In this document: positions 1 to 9,140 of the stretch, piece after piece
How the letters are laid out: the number at the start of each line of letters is the position of its first letter
How positions within the stretch are numbered: position 1 is the stretch's first letter
Assembly (NCBI GenBank): GCA_043805435.1
Contig: JAZDHY010000053.1
Coordinates: 3,589 to 67,588, forward strand
Origin: JAEXOD01 sp043805435
Lineage (GTDB): Bacteria > Bacteroidota > Ignavibacteria > Ignavibacteriales > Melioribacteraceae
Reading direction: 5' to 3'
DNA length: 64,000 bases
The notes under the pieces: model-generated
The model's database searches: none
Seen by the model: only the letters and a program-made list of their open reading frames with translations
What the model was told of the DNA's origin: nothing
Made by a program: the position numbers and the translations under genes

Positions 1-12
1 TTAGGAGAAACT

Positions 13-1572
13 ATGGGAATACAAGACAAGATTAAAGAACTTATGGCAATGAGGGAAAAAGCCCGACTTGGCGGCGGTGAAAAAAGAATTGAATCGCAGC
101 ATAATAAGGGAAAGCATACTGCTCGTGAACGTATTGAGATGCTGTTGGATGAAGGTAGTTTTGAAGAATTTGATATGTTTGTATCGCACAGAACAGTTGA
201 TTTTGGATTAGATAAACAAACTTATCTTTCGGACGGAGTTGTTACAGGTTATGGTACAATTGACGGACGTTTGGTTTATTTATTTTCACAAGATTTTACG
301 GTTTTTGGCGGTTCTTTATCCGAAATGTATGCTCAAAAGATTTGTAAAGTTATGGATAAAGCAATGAAAGTTGGAGCTCCCGTAATTGGCATTAATGATA
401 GTGGTGGTGCACGAATTCAAGAAGGGGTTAAAAGTCTGGGCGGTTATGCCGAAATTTTCGAAAGGAACATTTTAGCTTCGGGAGTAATACCTCAAATTTC
501 TGCAATTTTTGGCCCTTGTGCGGGTGGTGCAGTTTATTCCCCTGCTTTAACCGATTTTACAATTATGACAAAAAACACAAGCTATATGTTTGTTACCGGA
601 CCTAAAGTTGTTAAAACCGTTACAGGAGAAACCGTAACCGATGAAGAACTTGGTGGTGCAATGGTTCATGCTACTAAATCGGGGGTTACACATTTTGTTG
701 CAGACGATGAAGCAGAAGGTTTGTTGTTAATAAGAAAATTATTAAGTTATTTACCTCAAAACAATCTTGAAGATCCCCCAATAACAGCTTGCGATGATCC
801 TATTGATAGATTAGATGATATATTAAACGAAATTATTCCGGAAAATGCCAACAAACCTTACGATGTTAAAGAAGTAATACATACAATTGTTGACTATAGC
901 GAATTTTTGGAAGTTCAGCGACATTACGCCCCAAATATTATCACCGGATTTGCCAAATTTAACGGAATCCCCGTTGGTATAGTTGCTAATCAACCAAGCT
1001 TTTTAGCCGGTGTTTTAGATATTAATGCTTCAAGAAAAGCAGCCCGTTTTGTTCGTTTTTGTGATGCTTTTAATGTACCTATTGTTACATTAGTTGACGT
1101 ACCCGGATTTTTACCCGGAACAGCACAAGAGTATGGCGGAATTATACTTCATGGTGCAAAATTATTATTTGCTTATGGTGAAGCTACCGTTCCTAAAATT
1201 ACTGTTATTTTACGTAAAGCTTACGGCGGTGCTTACGATGTTATGAGCTCTAAACACTTACGTGGTGACATTAACTATGCATGGCCGACTGCCGAAATAG
1301 CTGTTATGGGTCCACGCGGTGCAATTGAAGTTTTACATGCTCGCGAATTAAGCCAAATTGAAGATCCTGCTGAAAGAGCAAAATTTGTTTTTGAAAAAGA
1401 AGATGAATATAAAAGAAAATTTGCAACTCCTTATGTTGCGGCTAAATATGGTTATATTGATGACGTTATTGAACCTAGAAATACTAGATTTAGAATTATA
1501 AGAGCATTACGCATGCTTGCTACTAAAAAAGATACTAATCCTCCTAAAAAACACTCTAACATTCCACTTTAA
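13..1572 (+). CDS. mmdA: Methylmalonyl-CoA decarboxylase alpha subunit (carboxyltransferase)
   Basis: This 519-residue protein is the carboxyltransferase subunit of an acyl-CoA carboxylase or decarboxylase. It moves the carboxyl group of (S)-methylmalonyl-CoA to biotin. Both crotonase-fold halves are present: SGGARIQEG (about 130-140) and GPCAGGAVYSPA (about 167-178) in the N half, PGFLPGTAQEYGG (about 363) and AYGGAYDVM (about 403) in the C half. The C-terminus KHSNIPL is typical of PccB/MmdA proteins. Start ATG follows TTAGGAGA. The next three genes are the gamma/delta, biotin-carrier and sodium-pump beta subunits, which points to the decarboxylase rather than to propionyl-CoA carboxylase; no biotin carboxylase is in view. 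Substrate specificity (methylmalonyl- against glutaconyl-CoA) is inferred. The promoter lies left of the window. Confidence 0.93.
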   Translation: MGIQDKIKELMAMREKARLGGGEKRIESQHNKGKHTARERIEMLLDEGSFEEFDMFVSHRTVDFGLDKQTYLSDGVVTGYGTIDGRLVYLFSQDFTVFGGSLSEMYAQKICKVMDKAMKVGAPVIGINDSGGARIQEGVKSLGGYAEIFERNILASGVIPQISAIFGPCAGGAVYSPALTDFTIMTKNTSYMFVTGPKVVKTVTGETVTDEELGGAMVHATKSGVTHFVADDEAEGLLLIRKLLSYLPQNNLEDPPITACDDPIDRLDDILNEIIPENANKPYDVKEVIHTIVDYSEFLEVQRHYAPNIITGFAKFNGIPVGIVANQPSFLAGVLDINASRKAARFVRFCDAFNVPIVTLVDVPGFLPGTAQEYGGIILHGAKLLFAYGEATVPKITVILRKAYGGAYDVMSSKHLRGDINYAWPTAEIAVMGPRGAIEVLHARELSQIEDPAERAKFVFEKEDEYKRKFATPYVAAKYGYIDDVIEPRNTRFRIIRALRMLATKKDTNPPKKHSNIPL

Positions 1573-1584
1573 CAAGGAGGTTAA

Positions 1585-2067
1585 ATGCTTATATGCTTTT
1601 TAAACACAATAGATACATTGTCAACTACAGCCGGTAAGGATTCAACCGGTGTTATACAAAAGGCTGTTAACGATACTGTTAAAGCCGTCAGTGAAAAATC
1701 TTTTAGCAATATGACTTTTGATTTTTCAAATATTGAATCAGGAAACGGAACCTTAATTACTATTGTAGGATTGGGAATTGTTTTTATGTCTTTGGCATTA
1801 TTAACAATTTTTTTAGTGTATCTTACAAAAACGTTACAATTTTCTCTTCAGCAAAAACAAAAAAGAACCGGAGAAAATAAAGCTCCAAATCAAAAAATAC
1901 TGGACACCACAGGAGAAATAGATGCTGCAATTTCTCTTGCTTTACATTTAAGTTTTTCTGAACAACATGATCTGGAAGACCATGTATTAACAATATCAAA
2001 AGTTCAAAAAATGTATTCTCCATGGAGTTCAAAAATTTACGGTTTAAGAAATTTTCCACGCAAATAA
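1585..2067 (+). CDS. OadG-family gamma/delta subunit of sodium-pumping decarboxylase
   Basis: A 160-residue protein with a single membrane helix at about 57-80 and a charged cytoplasmic tail, the layout of OadG/MmdD subunits that tether the complex and help assemble it. The C-terminal WSSKIYGLR matches the end often seen in this family in Bacteroidota. A perfect AAGGAGG lies 5 nt before the ATG, and only 12 nt separate it from mmdA. About 55 residues precede the helix, longer than in classical OadG, and could face the periplasm. The family is assigned by context and topology because sequence conservation is low. Confidence 0.8.
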   Translation: MLICFLNTIDTLSTTAGKDSTGVIQKAVNDTVKAVSEKSFSNMTFDFSNIESGNGTLITIVGLGIVFMSLALLTIFLVYLTKTLQFSLQQKQKRTGENKAPNQKILDTTGEIDAAISLALHLSFSEQHDLEDHVLTISKVQKMYSPWSSKIYGLRNFPRK

Positions 2068-2079
2068 AACGGAATAACT

Positions 2080-2517
2080 ATGAAAAAGTATAAATTCACA
2101 ATTCAAGGCAACACTTACGATGTTGACATTCTATCGCTTGAAGATAATATTGCAGAAGTTGATGTAAATGGTACTACGTATAAAGTTGAAATACATCGCG
2201 AAATTAAAACACCCAAAACACCTAAATTAACACGATCTTTAGCAGTTCCTGCATTAGAAGCCGATGTTGCAAAAACAAGCAAACCCAATGAAAGGAAGGG
2301 TGGCGGTAATATTAAAGCTCCGCTTCCGGGAGTTATATTAGAGGTTAAAGTTAAAACCGGTGATATAGTTAAAATTGGTGATACTCTATTAGTTATGGAA
2401 GCCATGAAAATGGAAAACAGCATCAAAGCTGATAAAGAAGGAAAAGTAATTAGTGTTAAAATAAATCAGGGTGATTCTGTATTAGAAGGCGATATCCTTG
2501 TAGAAATCGGGAGTTAA
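2080..2517 (+). CDS. mmdC: Biotin carrier subunit of methylmalonyl-CoA decarboxylase
   Basis: A 145-residue biotinyl carrier protein. The C-terminal half (about 70-145) is a biotinyl/lipoyl domain with the motif EAMKMEN; Lys110 is the predicted biotinylated residue. The N-terminal half is a small domain followed by a Pro/Lys/Thr-rich linker. It shuttles carboxybiotin between the MmdA active site and the membrane beta subunit. It sits 12 nt after the OadG-like gene and 3 nt before the beta subunit gene, so the four genes almost certainly form one transcript. No biotin ligase is in the window. Confidence 0.92.
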   Translation: MKKYKFTIQGNTYDVDILSLEDNIAEVDVNGTTYKVEIHREIKTPKTPKLTRSLAVPALEADVAKTSKPNERKGGGNIKAPLPGVILEVKVKTGDIVKIGDTLLVMEAMKMENSIKADKEGKVISVKINQGDSVLEGDILVEIGS

Positions 2518-2520
2518 TAA

Positions 2521-3678
2521 ATGGAAAAATTACTCCAAGCGTTAGCTCAGTTTTATAGTTACAGCGGTTTTGCCAATATTACTTTTGGTCATGTTATAAT
2601 GATTATTGTTGGCTTAATATTTTTATATCTTGCTATTAAAAAAGATTATGAACCATTATTGCTTGTGCCTATCGGTTTTGGTATTTTAATTGGCAACATT
2701 CCTTTTATCGAAAATGTTGGCCTTCAGATTGGTATTTACGAAAATGGGAGTGTTCTCAATTACATATATTTTGGTGTATTAAAAGGAATTTTTCCACCCC
2801 TTATTTTCCTGGGAATTGGCGCAATGACCGATTTTTCAGCTCTGCTTTCTAATCCAAAACTTATGCTTTTAGGTGCCGCCGCTCAAGTTGGAATTTTTAT
2901 TACTTTCATTTCTGCTTTGGTTCTCGGATTTACTCCGGCTCAAGCAGCTTCGATAGGTATTATTGGTGGTGCAGACGGTCCAACGGCTATTTTTCTTGCT
3001 TCAAAATTGGCTCCTGAATTTATTGGTGCTATTGCTATTGCGGCATACTCTTATATGGCCCTTGTTCCTGTTATTCAACCTCCGGTTATGCTTTTATTAA
3101 CTACAAAAGCTGAACGAAAAATAAAAATGAAACCTGCACGAATTGCCACCAAATTAGAAAAAATAATTTTCCCTATTGCAGGTTTGTTATTTACTACTTT
3201 TATTTCTCCCGGTGCTTTACCATTATTAGGAATGTTGTTTTTTGGTAACTTATTAAAAGAATCGGGCGTTACAAAACGTCTTAGCGAAACCGCATCCAGA
3301 CCATTAATTGATATTGTTACAATATTGCTTGGTGTAACTGTTGGGGCTTCAACACAAGCAACAACATTTTTAACTCCGCAATCTGTATTAATATTTGTAC
3401 TTGGTGCTGTTTCTTTTATGATTGCCACTGCCGGCGGCGTATTATTTGCCAAGTTCATGAATTTATTCCTAAAAGAGGGAAATAAAATAAATCCTCTAAT
3501 TGGTGCTGCCGGTGTTTCTGCTGTTCCTGATAGTGCCCGCGTTGCACATATGATGGGATTAAAAGAAGACCCCACAAATTATTTATTAATGCATGCTATG
3601 GCTCCTAACGTTGCCGGTGTTATCGGTTCTGCCGTTGCTGCCGGTATTTTAATGAGCTTTTTATTAAAGTTAGTATAA
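2521..3678 (+). CDS. mmdB: Sodium-translocating decarboxylase beta subunit
   Basis: A 385-residue polytopic membrane protein of the OadB/GcdB/MmdB family, which decarboxylates carboxybiotin and couples this to sodium export. The family signature GGADGPTAIF is present, with the essential Asp at residue 152, as is a C-terminal SAVPDSARVAHMMG stretch typical of the family. Many hydrophobic segments run along the whole length. The start follows the mmdC stop by 3 nt (GGGAGTTAATAAATG). It is the last gene of the operon and is followed by a strong terminator. Confidence 0.94.
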   Translation: MEKLLQALAQFYSYSGFANITFGHVIMIIVGLIFLYLAIKKDYEPLLLVPIGFGILIGNIPFIENVGLQIGIYENGSVLNYIYFGVLKGIFPPLIFLGIGAMTDFSALLSNPKLMLLGAAAQVGIFITFISALVLGFTPAQAASIGIIGGADGPTAIFLASKLAPEFIGAIAIAAYSYMALVPVIQPPVMLLLTTKAERKIKMKPARIATKLEKIIFPIAGLLFTTFISPGALPLLGMLFFGNLLKESGVTKRLSETASRPLIDIVTILLGVTVGASTQATTFLTPQSVLIFVLGAVSFMIATAGGVLFAKFMNLFLKEGNKINPLIGAAGVSAVPDSARVAHMMGLKEDPTNYLLMHAMAPNVAGVIGSAVAAGILMSFLLKLV

Positions 3679-3698
3679 ATTTTTGAAAAAACTTAAAT

Positions 3699-3728
3699 AA
3701 TCCCTTCCTAACAGGAGGGGATTTTTTT
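3699..3728 (+). terminator. Rho-independent terminator after mmd operon
   Basis: AATCCCTTCC pairs with GGAGGGGATT (one G-U pair) around a 5-nt loop and is followed by a T run. It lies 20 nt after the beta-subunit stop. The facing gene ends at 3760, so the hairpin sits between two convergent genes. Confidence 0.85.
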
Positions 3729-3759
3729 GAACTCAACATATCTTGTTATCTGTTTAGTA

Positions 3760-5559
3760 TCACTTCAAATAAATCATTTTTTTCAAATCGTTAAAAACAG
3801 GTATTTTTCCGGCACCGGTTACTTCAATTCTGTACAAATATATTCCACTGGTGTAACCGCCCATATCTATTTTGGTTTCGCTATATCCTTTATTTTTTGT
3901 TCCCTCAATAATTGTGCTGATTAATTCCCCTGTAATTGTATATAATTTTATTCTTACTTCGCCTTGATTTTTTAGGTTATAACTAATTGTTGTGCTTGGA
4001 TTAAACGGATTAGGATAATTTTGATATAAACCATATTCCATGTTTTCGGTTATATCCACTTCTTCATTTTCGGTTATTGTTACATTTAATTCCGTTGAAC
4101 ATTCACTCTCATTATCGGAATTATCAACAGCCGTTAATTTGTAATAAATTTTTAATGTGCCTTTGTTCATTATATCGTAAAATAATGTATCGTTTATAGT
4201 CCCAATTCTTTTTGTACTGTCAATAACAAAATTTTGATTAATGTCTTTATAAATATTATACCGTTTAAGATCAGATTCGGTATTATTCTTCCACGTTAAT
4301 TTAACTCTGCTTATATCTTGTTCATATACAGCCTTTAAGTTTTGAACCGGCTTAGGAGCTAAATTCATATAACTATAAGCCTCCCCCAAAGGTCCTCCAA
4401 ACATCCCTAAATCACTTCTTGAACCGTCCACATCTAATATATTTGGGTCGCCTCTGTCAATTGCCGGAGAATACATCTGCAGTCTAAAATTATAATCACC
4501 ACCATATGTCGGTAAAACATCATTTACAAACATCGGGTCGGCTACTATATCATGCGCACCCGCTGGTAAATTTGTGTACAGCACTCCATGGTTTTCATAA
4601 AACATATTATAATCTAATTTTCCTTGATTACCGTATGAATATAAGCCTTTTCCATTGTGTGCCAAAATATTATTTTTTATTATAAATAGTTTTGGCATAT
4701 TTCCGGTTACAACTGCACTTCGTATGCTATTTAGAAAAGTATTATTAACAATAAAAGTTGTATCGGTTGGCGAACCGTAATACGAAGTTGCAATAACAGC
4801 ATTTCCAAAACCATAAACTAAATTATTTTTTATCGAAATTTTATCATTTCCTTCAACCTCTATTCCTGTATCATTGTTTTCATGAACAGGGATACTTATT
4901 ATATTATTATAAATATTACATGTACCGCTATGAAAATAAATCCCTTTAGAATCCGACTCTTCGGGAACGATAAACAAAATATTGTTCTTTACATTAAAAT
5001 GATATAAAGTTGTCATCGAATACCCATCCAAATGAATTCCCTCGTTTACTCTTTTTAGTATTGTATTATTAACACTTCCACCATCATTAATACTTATTCC
5101 TGAATATGTAGAATCTATCTTACAATTATTTATACAACAATTGCCGTCAGTAGTAAATACTGCATAACTATAAATTTCGCCATTTACTCTTTTTTTCTTA
5201 AAAGTGATGTTATTTAGTTCAATAAGACAATTTTTGAACCTGCATAAAACAGATTTATAATCTAAACCATCTACGCCGGTACCATCAATTATACATTCAT
5301 CAGTATCTAAACCAATAACAGTTATGTTTTTATTCTGCAAGTATATTGTTTCTCTATAAACTCCTCTGTCAACATACACTGTATCGTTAGTCATGCAATA
5401 TTGAAAACATTTTTGCAGACTATCGCATGCTGTTTCCCATGAAGTATAAGGAACAGTACTGCTGCCATATTTACTTATATATCTTATTTCACTTTGTAAG
5501 TTTATAACAGTAAAAAATAAAAGAAGAAATATCAATAGAGATTTAACTGGTGTCAACAT
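3760..5559 (-). CDS. Secreted right-handed beta-helix protein with T9SS sorting domain
   Basis: A 599-residue protein with a signal peptide (residues 1-23, hydrophobic LLIFLLLFFTVINLQS). Residues about 30-380 form repeated strands rich in N, I and G (NNILF, KNNLVYG, NNTFL, KNNILA), a parallel beta-helix like that of pectate-lyase-fold or DUF1565 proteins. A fibronectin-III-like domain follows at about 405-500 (VKLTWKNNTESDLKRYNIY). The last 85 residues are a T9SS type A domain starting at YQNYPNPFNPSTTIS. It is expected to be exported and then anchored or released at the cell surface. No catalytic residue can be assigned; a polysaccharide-binding or lyase role is only a guess. It stands alone. 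Confidence 0.85.
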   Translation of the reverse strand: MLTPVKSLLIFLLLFFTVINLQSEIRYISKYGSSTVPYTSWETACDSLQKCFQYCMTNDTVYVDRGVYRETIYLQNKNITVIGLDTDECIIDGTGVDGLDYKSVLCRFKNCLIELNNITFKKKRVNGEIYSYAVFTTDGNCCINNCKIDSTYSGISINDGGSVNNTILKRVNEGIHLDGYSMTTLYHFNVKNNILFIVPEESDSKGIYFHSGTCNIYNNIISIPVHENNDTGIEVEGNDKISIKNNLVYGFGNAVIATSYYGSPTDTTFIVNNTFLNSIRSAVVTGNMPKLFIIKNNILAHNGKGLYSYGNQGKLDYNMFYENHGVLYTNLPAGAHDIVADPMFVNDVLPTYGGDYNFRLQMYSPAIDRGDPNILDVDGSRSDLGMFGGPLGEAYSYMNLAPKPVQNLKAVYEQDISRVKLTWKNNTESDLKRYNIYKDINQNFVIDSTKRIGTINDTLFYDIMNKGTLKIYYKLTAVDNSDNESECSTELNVTITENEEVDITENMEYGLYQNYPNPFNPSTTISYNLKNQGEVRIKLYTITGELISTIIEGTKNKGYSETKIDMGGYTSGIYLYRIEVTGAGKIPVFNDLKKMIYLK

Positions 5560-6622
5560 ATAATTACCCTTAATCCTTTTTGTTGGTCTATCAACTATTA
5601 ATTTTGTAAATTAAATAGATTCATTTACTTACAATAAAAATCATTTTTTTGATTATTTTTATTAGTTACCCATTAAATTACTTACAAATTTTTTTAAAAA
5701 CAACTAAAAGATTAATACTTTAATTTAATATTTTAGATTTCAATTAACAACTACAAGTTAAATTTTGTTTTGTAACAAAAGAATTCAAAATAATTGTTTT
5801 TATAGATAAAAATAGAATTTTGAGGTTAACAATTAATCCAAATTTTGCATTAGATATTATTATATTTTGTAATCTCTTTATTATAAGGTTATGGGAAATT
5901 TAATTGCATTGATTATATACATTTATATAAAATTATTTTGCGTTATATAATTTAATAATAATGTTTTTCAAATCAGGCCTAAAAGCCATGTTGGGTGGTT
6001 ATTATTCTCCTTGCCCTAAACAGACTGTATAAAAATAAAAAAAACAGCAGTAATTTAATAAAACATGTGGGAATTGGTGGTGGTGCGTATGGTTACAGAC
6101 CTGGCACTTCTCCGAAGAACTATAGGGGAATAATTATATACTAAAGTACTGTATTATAATATGTTAATATGTGTTTTTAATCCCGGAGGGATGATATGAT
6201 TATAGCAAAACGGAAAAATAATCGTAAAAACCCCATCGGGGTGACATAATTTTTTATTGCCAAATAGACGTAATTAGATATTTATCCCCAATTTTACCAC
6301 AGTCTGTAAAGGACGTGGTTATTTAAAAGCCAACCAACTTATTATATATAAATAATTTATGTCATCAATTTTTCCCGTTTAAATAACTCAAACCTAAAGT
6401 TTAGTAAACCGACATTTATACTGCGAGCAGACAGAATAAAAATAACGAGCTTCAGCACTGATTCTTTCCCTCACTTATTGGCTTAGGTGAATTAAAATAT
6501 CAATTCTGTTGCTTTATCCGGGTTAACAGAATTAGGGCCTATTATGTACGCGTGTTTGTCTAAATTAAAAAGGCTGCCTTTTCAGACAGCCTTTCCTATT
6601 AAATGAGAGCTTTAATATTTTA
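5560..6622. repeat. Gene-free 1.06 kb with dispersed palindromic repeat (copy A)
   Basis: No credible gene lies here. The left part (5560-5950) is plain AT-rich DNA. From about 5975 to 6350 there is a copy of a composite repeat: a GGTGGTGCGTATGGTTACAGA block with ACTTCTCCGAAG (6069-6118), then a palindrome at 6180-6192 (ATCCCGGAGGGAT), the shared segment GATATGATTATAGCAAA, and a second palindrome at 6230-6242 (ACCCCATCGGGGT) followed by GACAT. Related copies lie near 21020-21190, 60589-60680 (inverted) and 62150-62330. Confidence 0.7.
6565..6594 (-). terminator. Rho-independent terminator of the CBM9-like T9SS gene
   Basis: Read on the minus strand, AAAGGCTG pairs with CAGCCTTT around a 10-nt loop and is followed by TTTTTAATTT. 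It lies about 30 nt after the stop of the 674-residue protein gene. Confidence 0.8.
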
Positions 6623-8647
6623 TTACTTTAGTAAAGTCATCGTTTTAGCAGTGTTTAACGTTTTACCTGTTTCAGTAGTAACGTTTAATTGATAAATATA
6701 ATTACCACTTGCTAATTTTGATGCATTAAAGATTTGTTTATGTGTTCCGGCTGAAAAATTATCGTTAACAGCGGTAGCTACTTCTTTACCCAACATATCA
6801 AATATTTTTACAACTACACGAGAATTTTCAGGAATAGCAAATTGTAAAGTAGTTGAGGGGTTAAAAGGATTTGGATAATTTTGAGATAATTTAAATTCTG
6901 TCGGGCCGGCTACATTAACCATTACAGTATTTGAAAATTCATAACTGCCATCAAAATCAAGTTGTTTTAATCTGTAATAGGATGATCCTACTACTGTATT
7001 TTGATCAAAATACGAATATGATTGTTTTTCGGTTGTTGTTCCGTTCCCTTTTACAAAACCAACTGTGTTAAAATTAACGCCGTCATTACTTCTTTGGATT
7101 TCGAATCCTCTGTTATTAATTTCAGTAGCTGTCGACCAAGTCAAGTCAACACCGCTTGTTGTTGAAGATGCTTCAAAGGATGTTAGTTCAACAGGCATAA
7201 CTGAATTGGAAAGATAAATTTTTCTATCTGCAGGATCCCATTCAGCTCCCCAGAACGATTTGTAAAATGTTCCGTATGTTCCCCATGGCATTTCATTTCC
7301 CAAATAACCGTCAGGGTCAAAAATGTTCATCAATACTTCAACGTATTGTGTAGCTGATGAAAAACCTAATTGATCTAAATGAATTAATAATTCCATTGTA
7401 TAGCCGTTATCAAGCTGAGTAGTATCATTTACAATTGTAGTTGAACCTTTTACACTTGCTCCAACAGCAGCACCTGCAGGTAATCCGGATTCAAAAACAA
7501 CATTAGGATTTACGCCTGTAGCGTTGTAATATAATTTAATTTCTTTTGTTTCGCCTGCTGCATTTTTAATTTTCATAAATAAGCCATCACCTTCCCAACT
7601 GTCACCAAAACGACAAACTGATTTATCGTTTGATGAAATACCAATATAAAGGTCTAAACCGCTTCTAAAAAATTTAACCGAAGCATGTGATTGTTCTGTA
7701 TATGGTCCTTTAACCAATACTTCACCTGAAACTGTAAAGGCATTATCAGGAAGAGCTATAACCGGACCAAATTCTAAATAATCATATGATGCGTTCCACG
7801 ATGCTTCTGTTAAAGCTCCGTCAACTGTAATAGGTTCAGTGGTAATTAAAGCATCCATTGATGCAGGATTTTTAAACAAAAGTACCGGTTCATTTGAAAG
7901 ATAAATTTTTCTATCTGCAGGATCCCATTCAGCTCCCCAGAATGATTTATAGAAAGTTCCATTTAATCCCCACGGCATTTCATTTCCTAAATATCCATCA
8001 GGGTCAAAAATGTTCATTAATACTTCAACATATTGTGTGGCTGATGAGAAGCCTAATTGATCTAAGTGAATTAATAGTTCCATTGTGTAACCATTATCTA
8101 CTTGTGTAGTATCATTTACAATAGTAGTTGAACCTTTTACACTTGCTCCAACAGCAGCTCCTGCAGGTAATCCGGTTTCAAAAACAACATCAGGATTTAC
8201 ACCTGTAGAATTGTAATATAATTTAACTTCTTTTGTTTCACCTGCTGCATTTTTTATTTTAAGAAACAAACCATCGCCTTCCCAGCTATCACCAAAACGA
8301 CAAACAGATTTATCATCTGAAGAAATACCAATATAAAGATCCAAACCGGTTCTCACAAACTTTACAGATGTATGAGATAAATCAGGAATAGTTAGAGCTG
8401 TTCCTTTTACAAATACTTCTCCCGATACAGTATGTACATTAAGCAGTGTTTGTGCAACAGGACCAAACATCAAATAATCATAAGATCCTCTCCAAACAGA
8501 CTCTGTCAAAGCTCCATCAACTGTAATTGGAACGCTGGTAACTAAAGCATCCATAGATGCCGGATTTTCAAATATCTGTGCATTTGTGCTGATACTTAGA
8601 GCTAACAGTATCATTACAACACTCAATACTTTGTAACCTACTTTCAT
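6623..8647 (-). CDS. Secreted protein with two tandem CBM9-like domains and T9SS sorting domain
   Basis: A 674-residue exported protein with a signal peptide at 1-23 (cleavage near TNA-Q). Two almost identical CBM9/DOMON-like domains lie at about 27-255 and 256-485, each starting NPASMDAL and containing PITVDGALTE and SVCRFGDSWEGDGLF. The repeat period is 229 residues (687 bp) and the DNA copies are also nearly identical. A linker region (about 490-590, VELTSFEAS, a fibronectin-like motif common in this phylum) and a T9SS type A tail (from LSQNYPNPFNPST) follow. Carbohydrate binding is inferred from the fold. A LacI-type operator upstream supports a link to sugar use. Confidence 0.85.
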   Translation of the reverse strand: MKVGYKVLSVVMILLALSISTNAQIFENPASMDALVTSVPITVDGALTESVWRGSYDYLMFGPVAQTLLNVHTVSGEVFVKGTALTIPDLSHTSVKFVRTGLDLYIGISSDDKSVCRFGDSWEGDGLFLKIKNAAGETKEVKLYYNSTGVNPDVVFETGLPAGAAVGASVKGSTTIVNDTTQVDNGYTMELLIHLDQLGFSSATQYVEVLMNIFDPDGYLGNEMPWGLNGTFYKSFWGAEWDPADRKIYLSNEPVLLFKNPASMDALITTEPITVDGALTEASWNASYDYLEFGPVIALPDNAFTVSGEVLVKGPYTEQSHASVKFFRSGLDLYIGISSNDKSVCRFGDSWEGDGLFMKIKNAAGETKEIKLYYNATGVNPNVVFESGLPAGAAVGASVKGSTTIVNDTTQLDNGYTMELLIHLDQLGFSSATQYVEVLMNIFDPDGYLGNEMPWGTYGTFYKSFWGAEWDPADRKIYLSNSVMPVELTSFEASSTTSGVDLTWSTATEINNRGFEIQRSNDGVNFNTVGFVKGNGTTTEKQSYSYFDQNTVVGSSYYRLKQLDFDGSYEFSNTVMVNVAGPTEFKLSQNYPNPFNPSTTLQFAIPENSRVVVKIFDMLGKEVATAVNDNFSAGTHKQIFNASKLASGNYIYQLNVTTETGKTLNTAKTMTLLK

Positions 8648-9140
8648 CGCTTGTTTCTCCCTTTTGTTTTATAATTGTTATTTGTTAAATATTGTACATG
8701 GTTTATAAAATTATTTTGTCTTAAAATTGTCAATGTAAACGTTTACATTGATATTTTAAAATAGGCAAATTTTATTTACGTGTCAAGTACCAAAATAAAT
8801 TTAATTAACTTTTTTTATTTTAACAACGGTTAGGTTTATTAAAAACAAAAAAGTATTATTTATTAATTTTTTGATTTTTTTGTTATAATTTAATTATTAT
8901 TAAAAAGGGGAGGTGCTGAACCTATAGCAACTTAACAAACAATTTTTATGATAATAAATGAGGGTAGTTACTTCAAAAAAAAAGGATTTTATTAAATTAT
9001 TCAATTCAGTTTGTATTGAAATGCGATTATTTTCGTTCTGCTCCTTTTGGTACAAGCCTGCAGACAGAATATCGCACTACAATAAACCATTAAAAATTTT
9101 CAACCGGAATAAATACCAAAACAACTTATTTTATTTAAGA
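8648..9140. other. Intergenic region between two minus-strand genes
   Basis: This AT-rich stretch holds the LacI-type operator at 8730-8751 and otherwise nothing I can assign. A short sequence AAAAAGGGGAGGTGCTGAAC (about 8902-8921) resembles AAAAGGGGAGCT near 20866, but I cannot say what either does. The fragment ATCGCACTACA near 9071 resembles part of the REP-like units at 47376-48200. Confidence 0.4.
8730..8751. promoter_or_regulatory. LacI-family-type operator, perfect 22-bp palindrome
   Basis: A perfect inverted repeat of 22 bp with the core TGTAAACGTTTACA, which fits the LacI/CcpA-family consensus TGnAAnCGnTTnCA with its central CpG. It lies about 80 nt upstream of the CBM9-like gene. 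Its left edge overlaps a TTGACA hexamer read on the minus strand (plus 8728-8733), so a bound repressor would block the presumed promoter. No LacI-family gene is in the window. Confidence 0.7.

Noticed and set aside
13..3678. Propionyl-CoA or acetyl-CoA carboxylase operon
   Set aside because: There is no biotin carboxylase gene, while the OadG- and OadB-type membrane subunits are present.
3727..3924. Plus-strand frame after the mmd terminator
   Set aside because: Antisense of the T9SS domain of the beta-helix protein.
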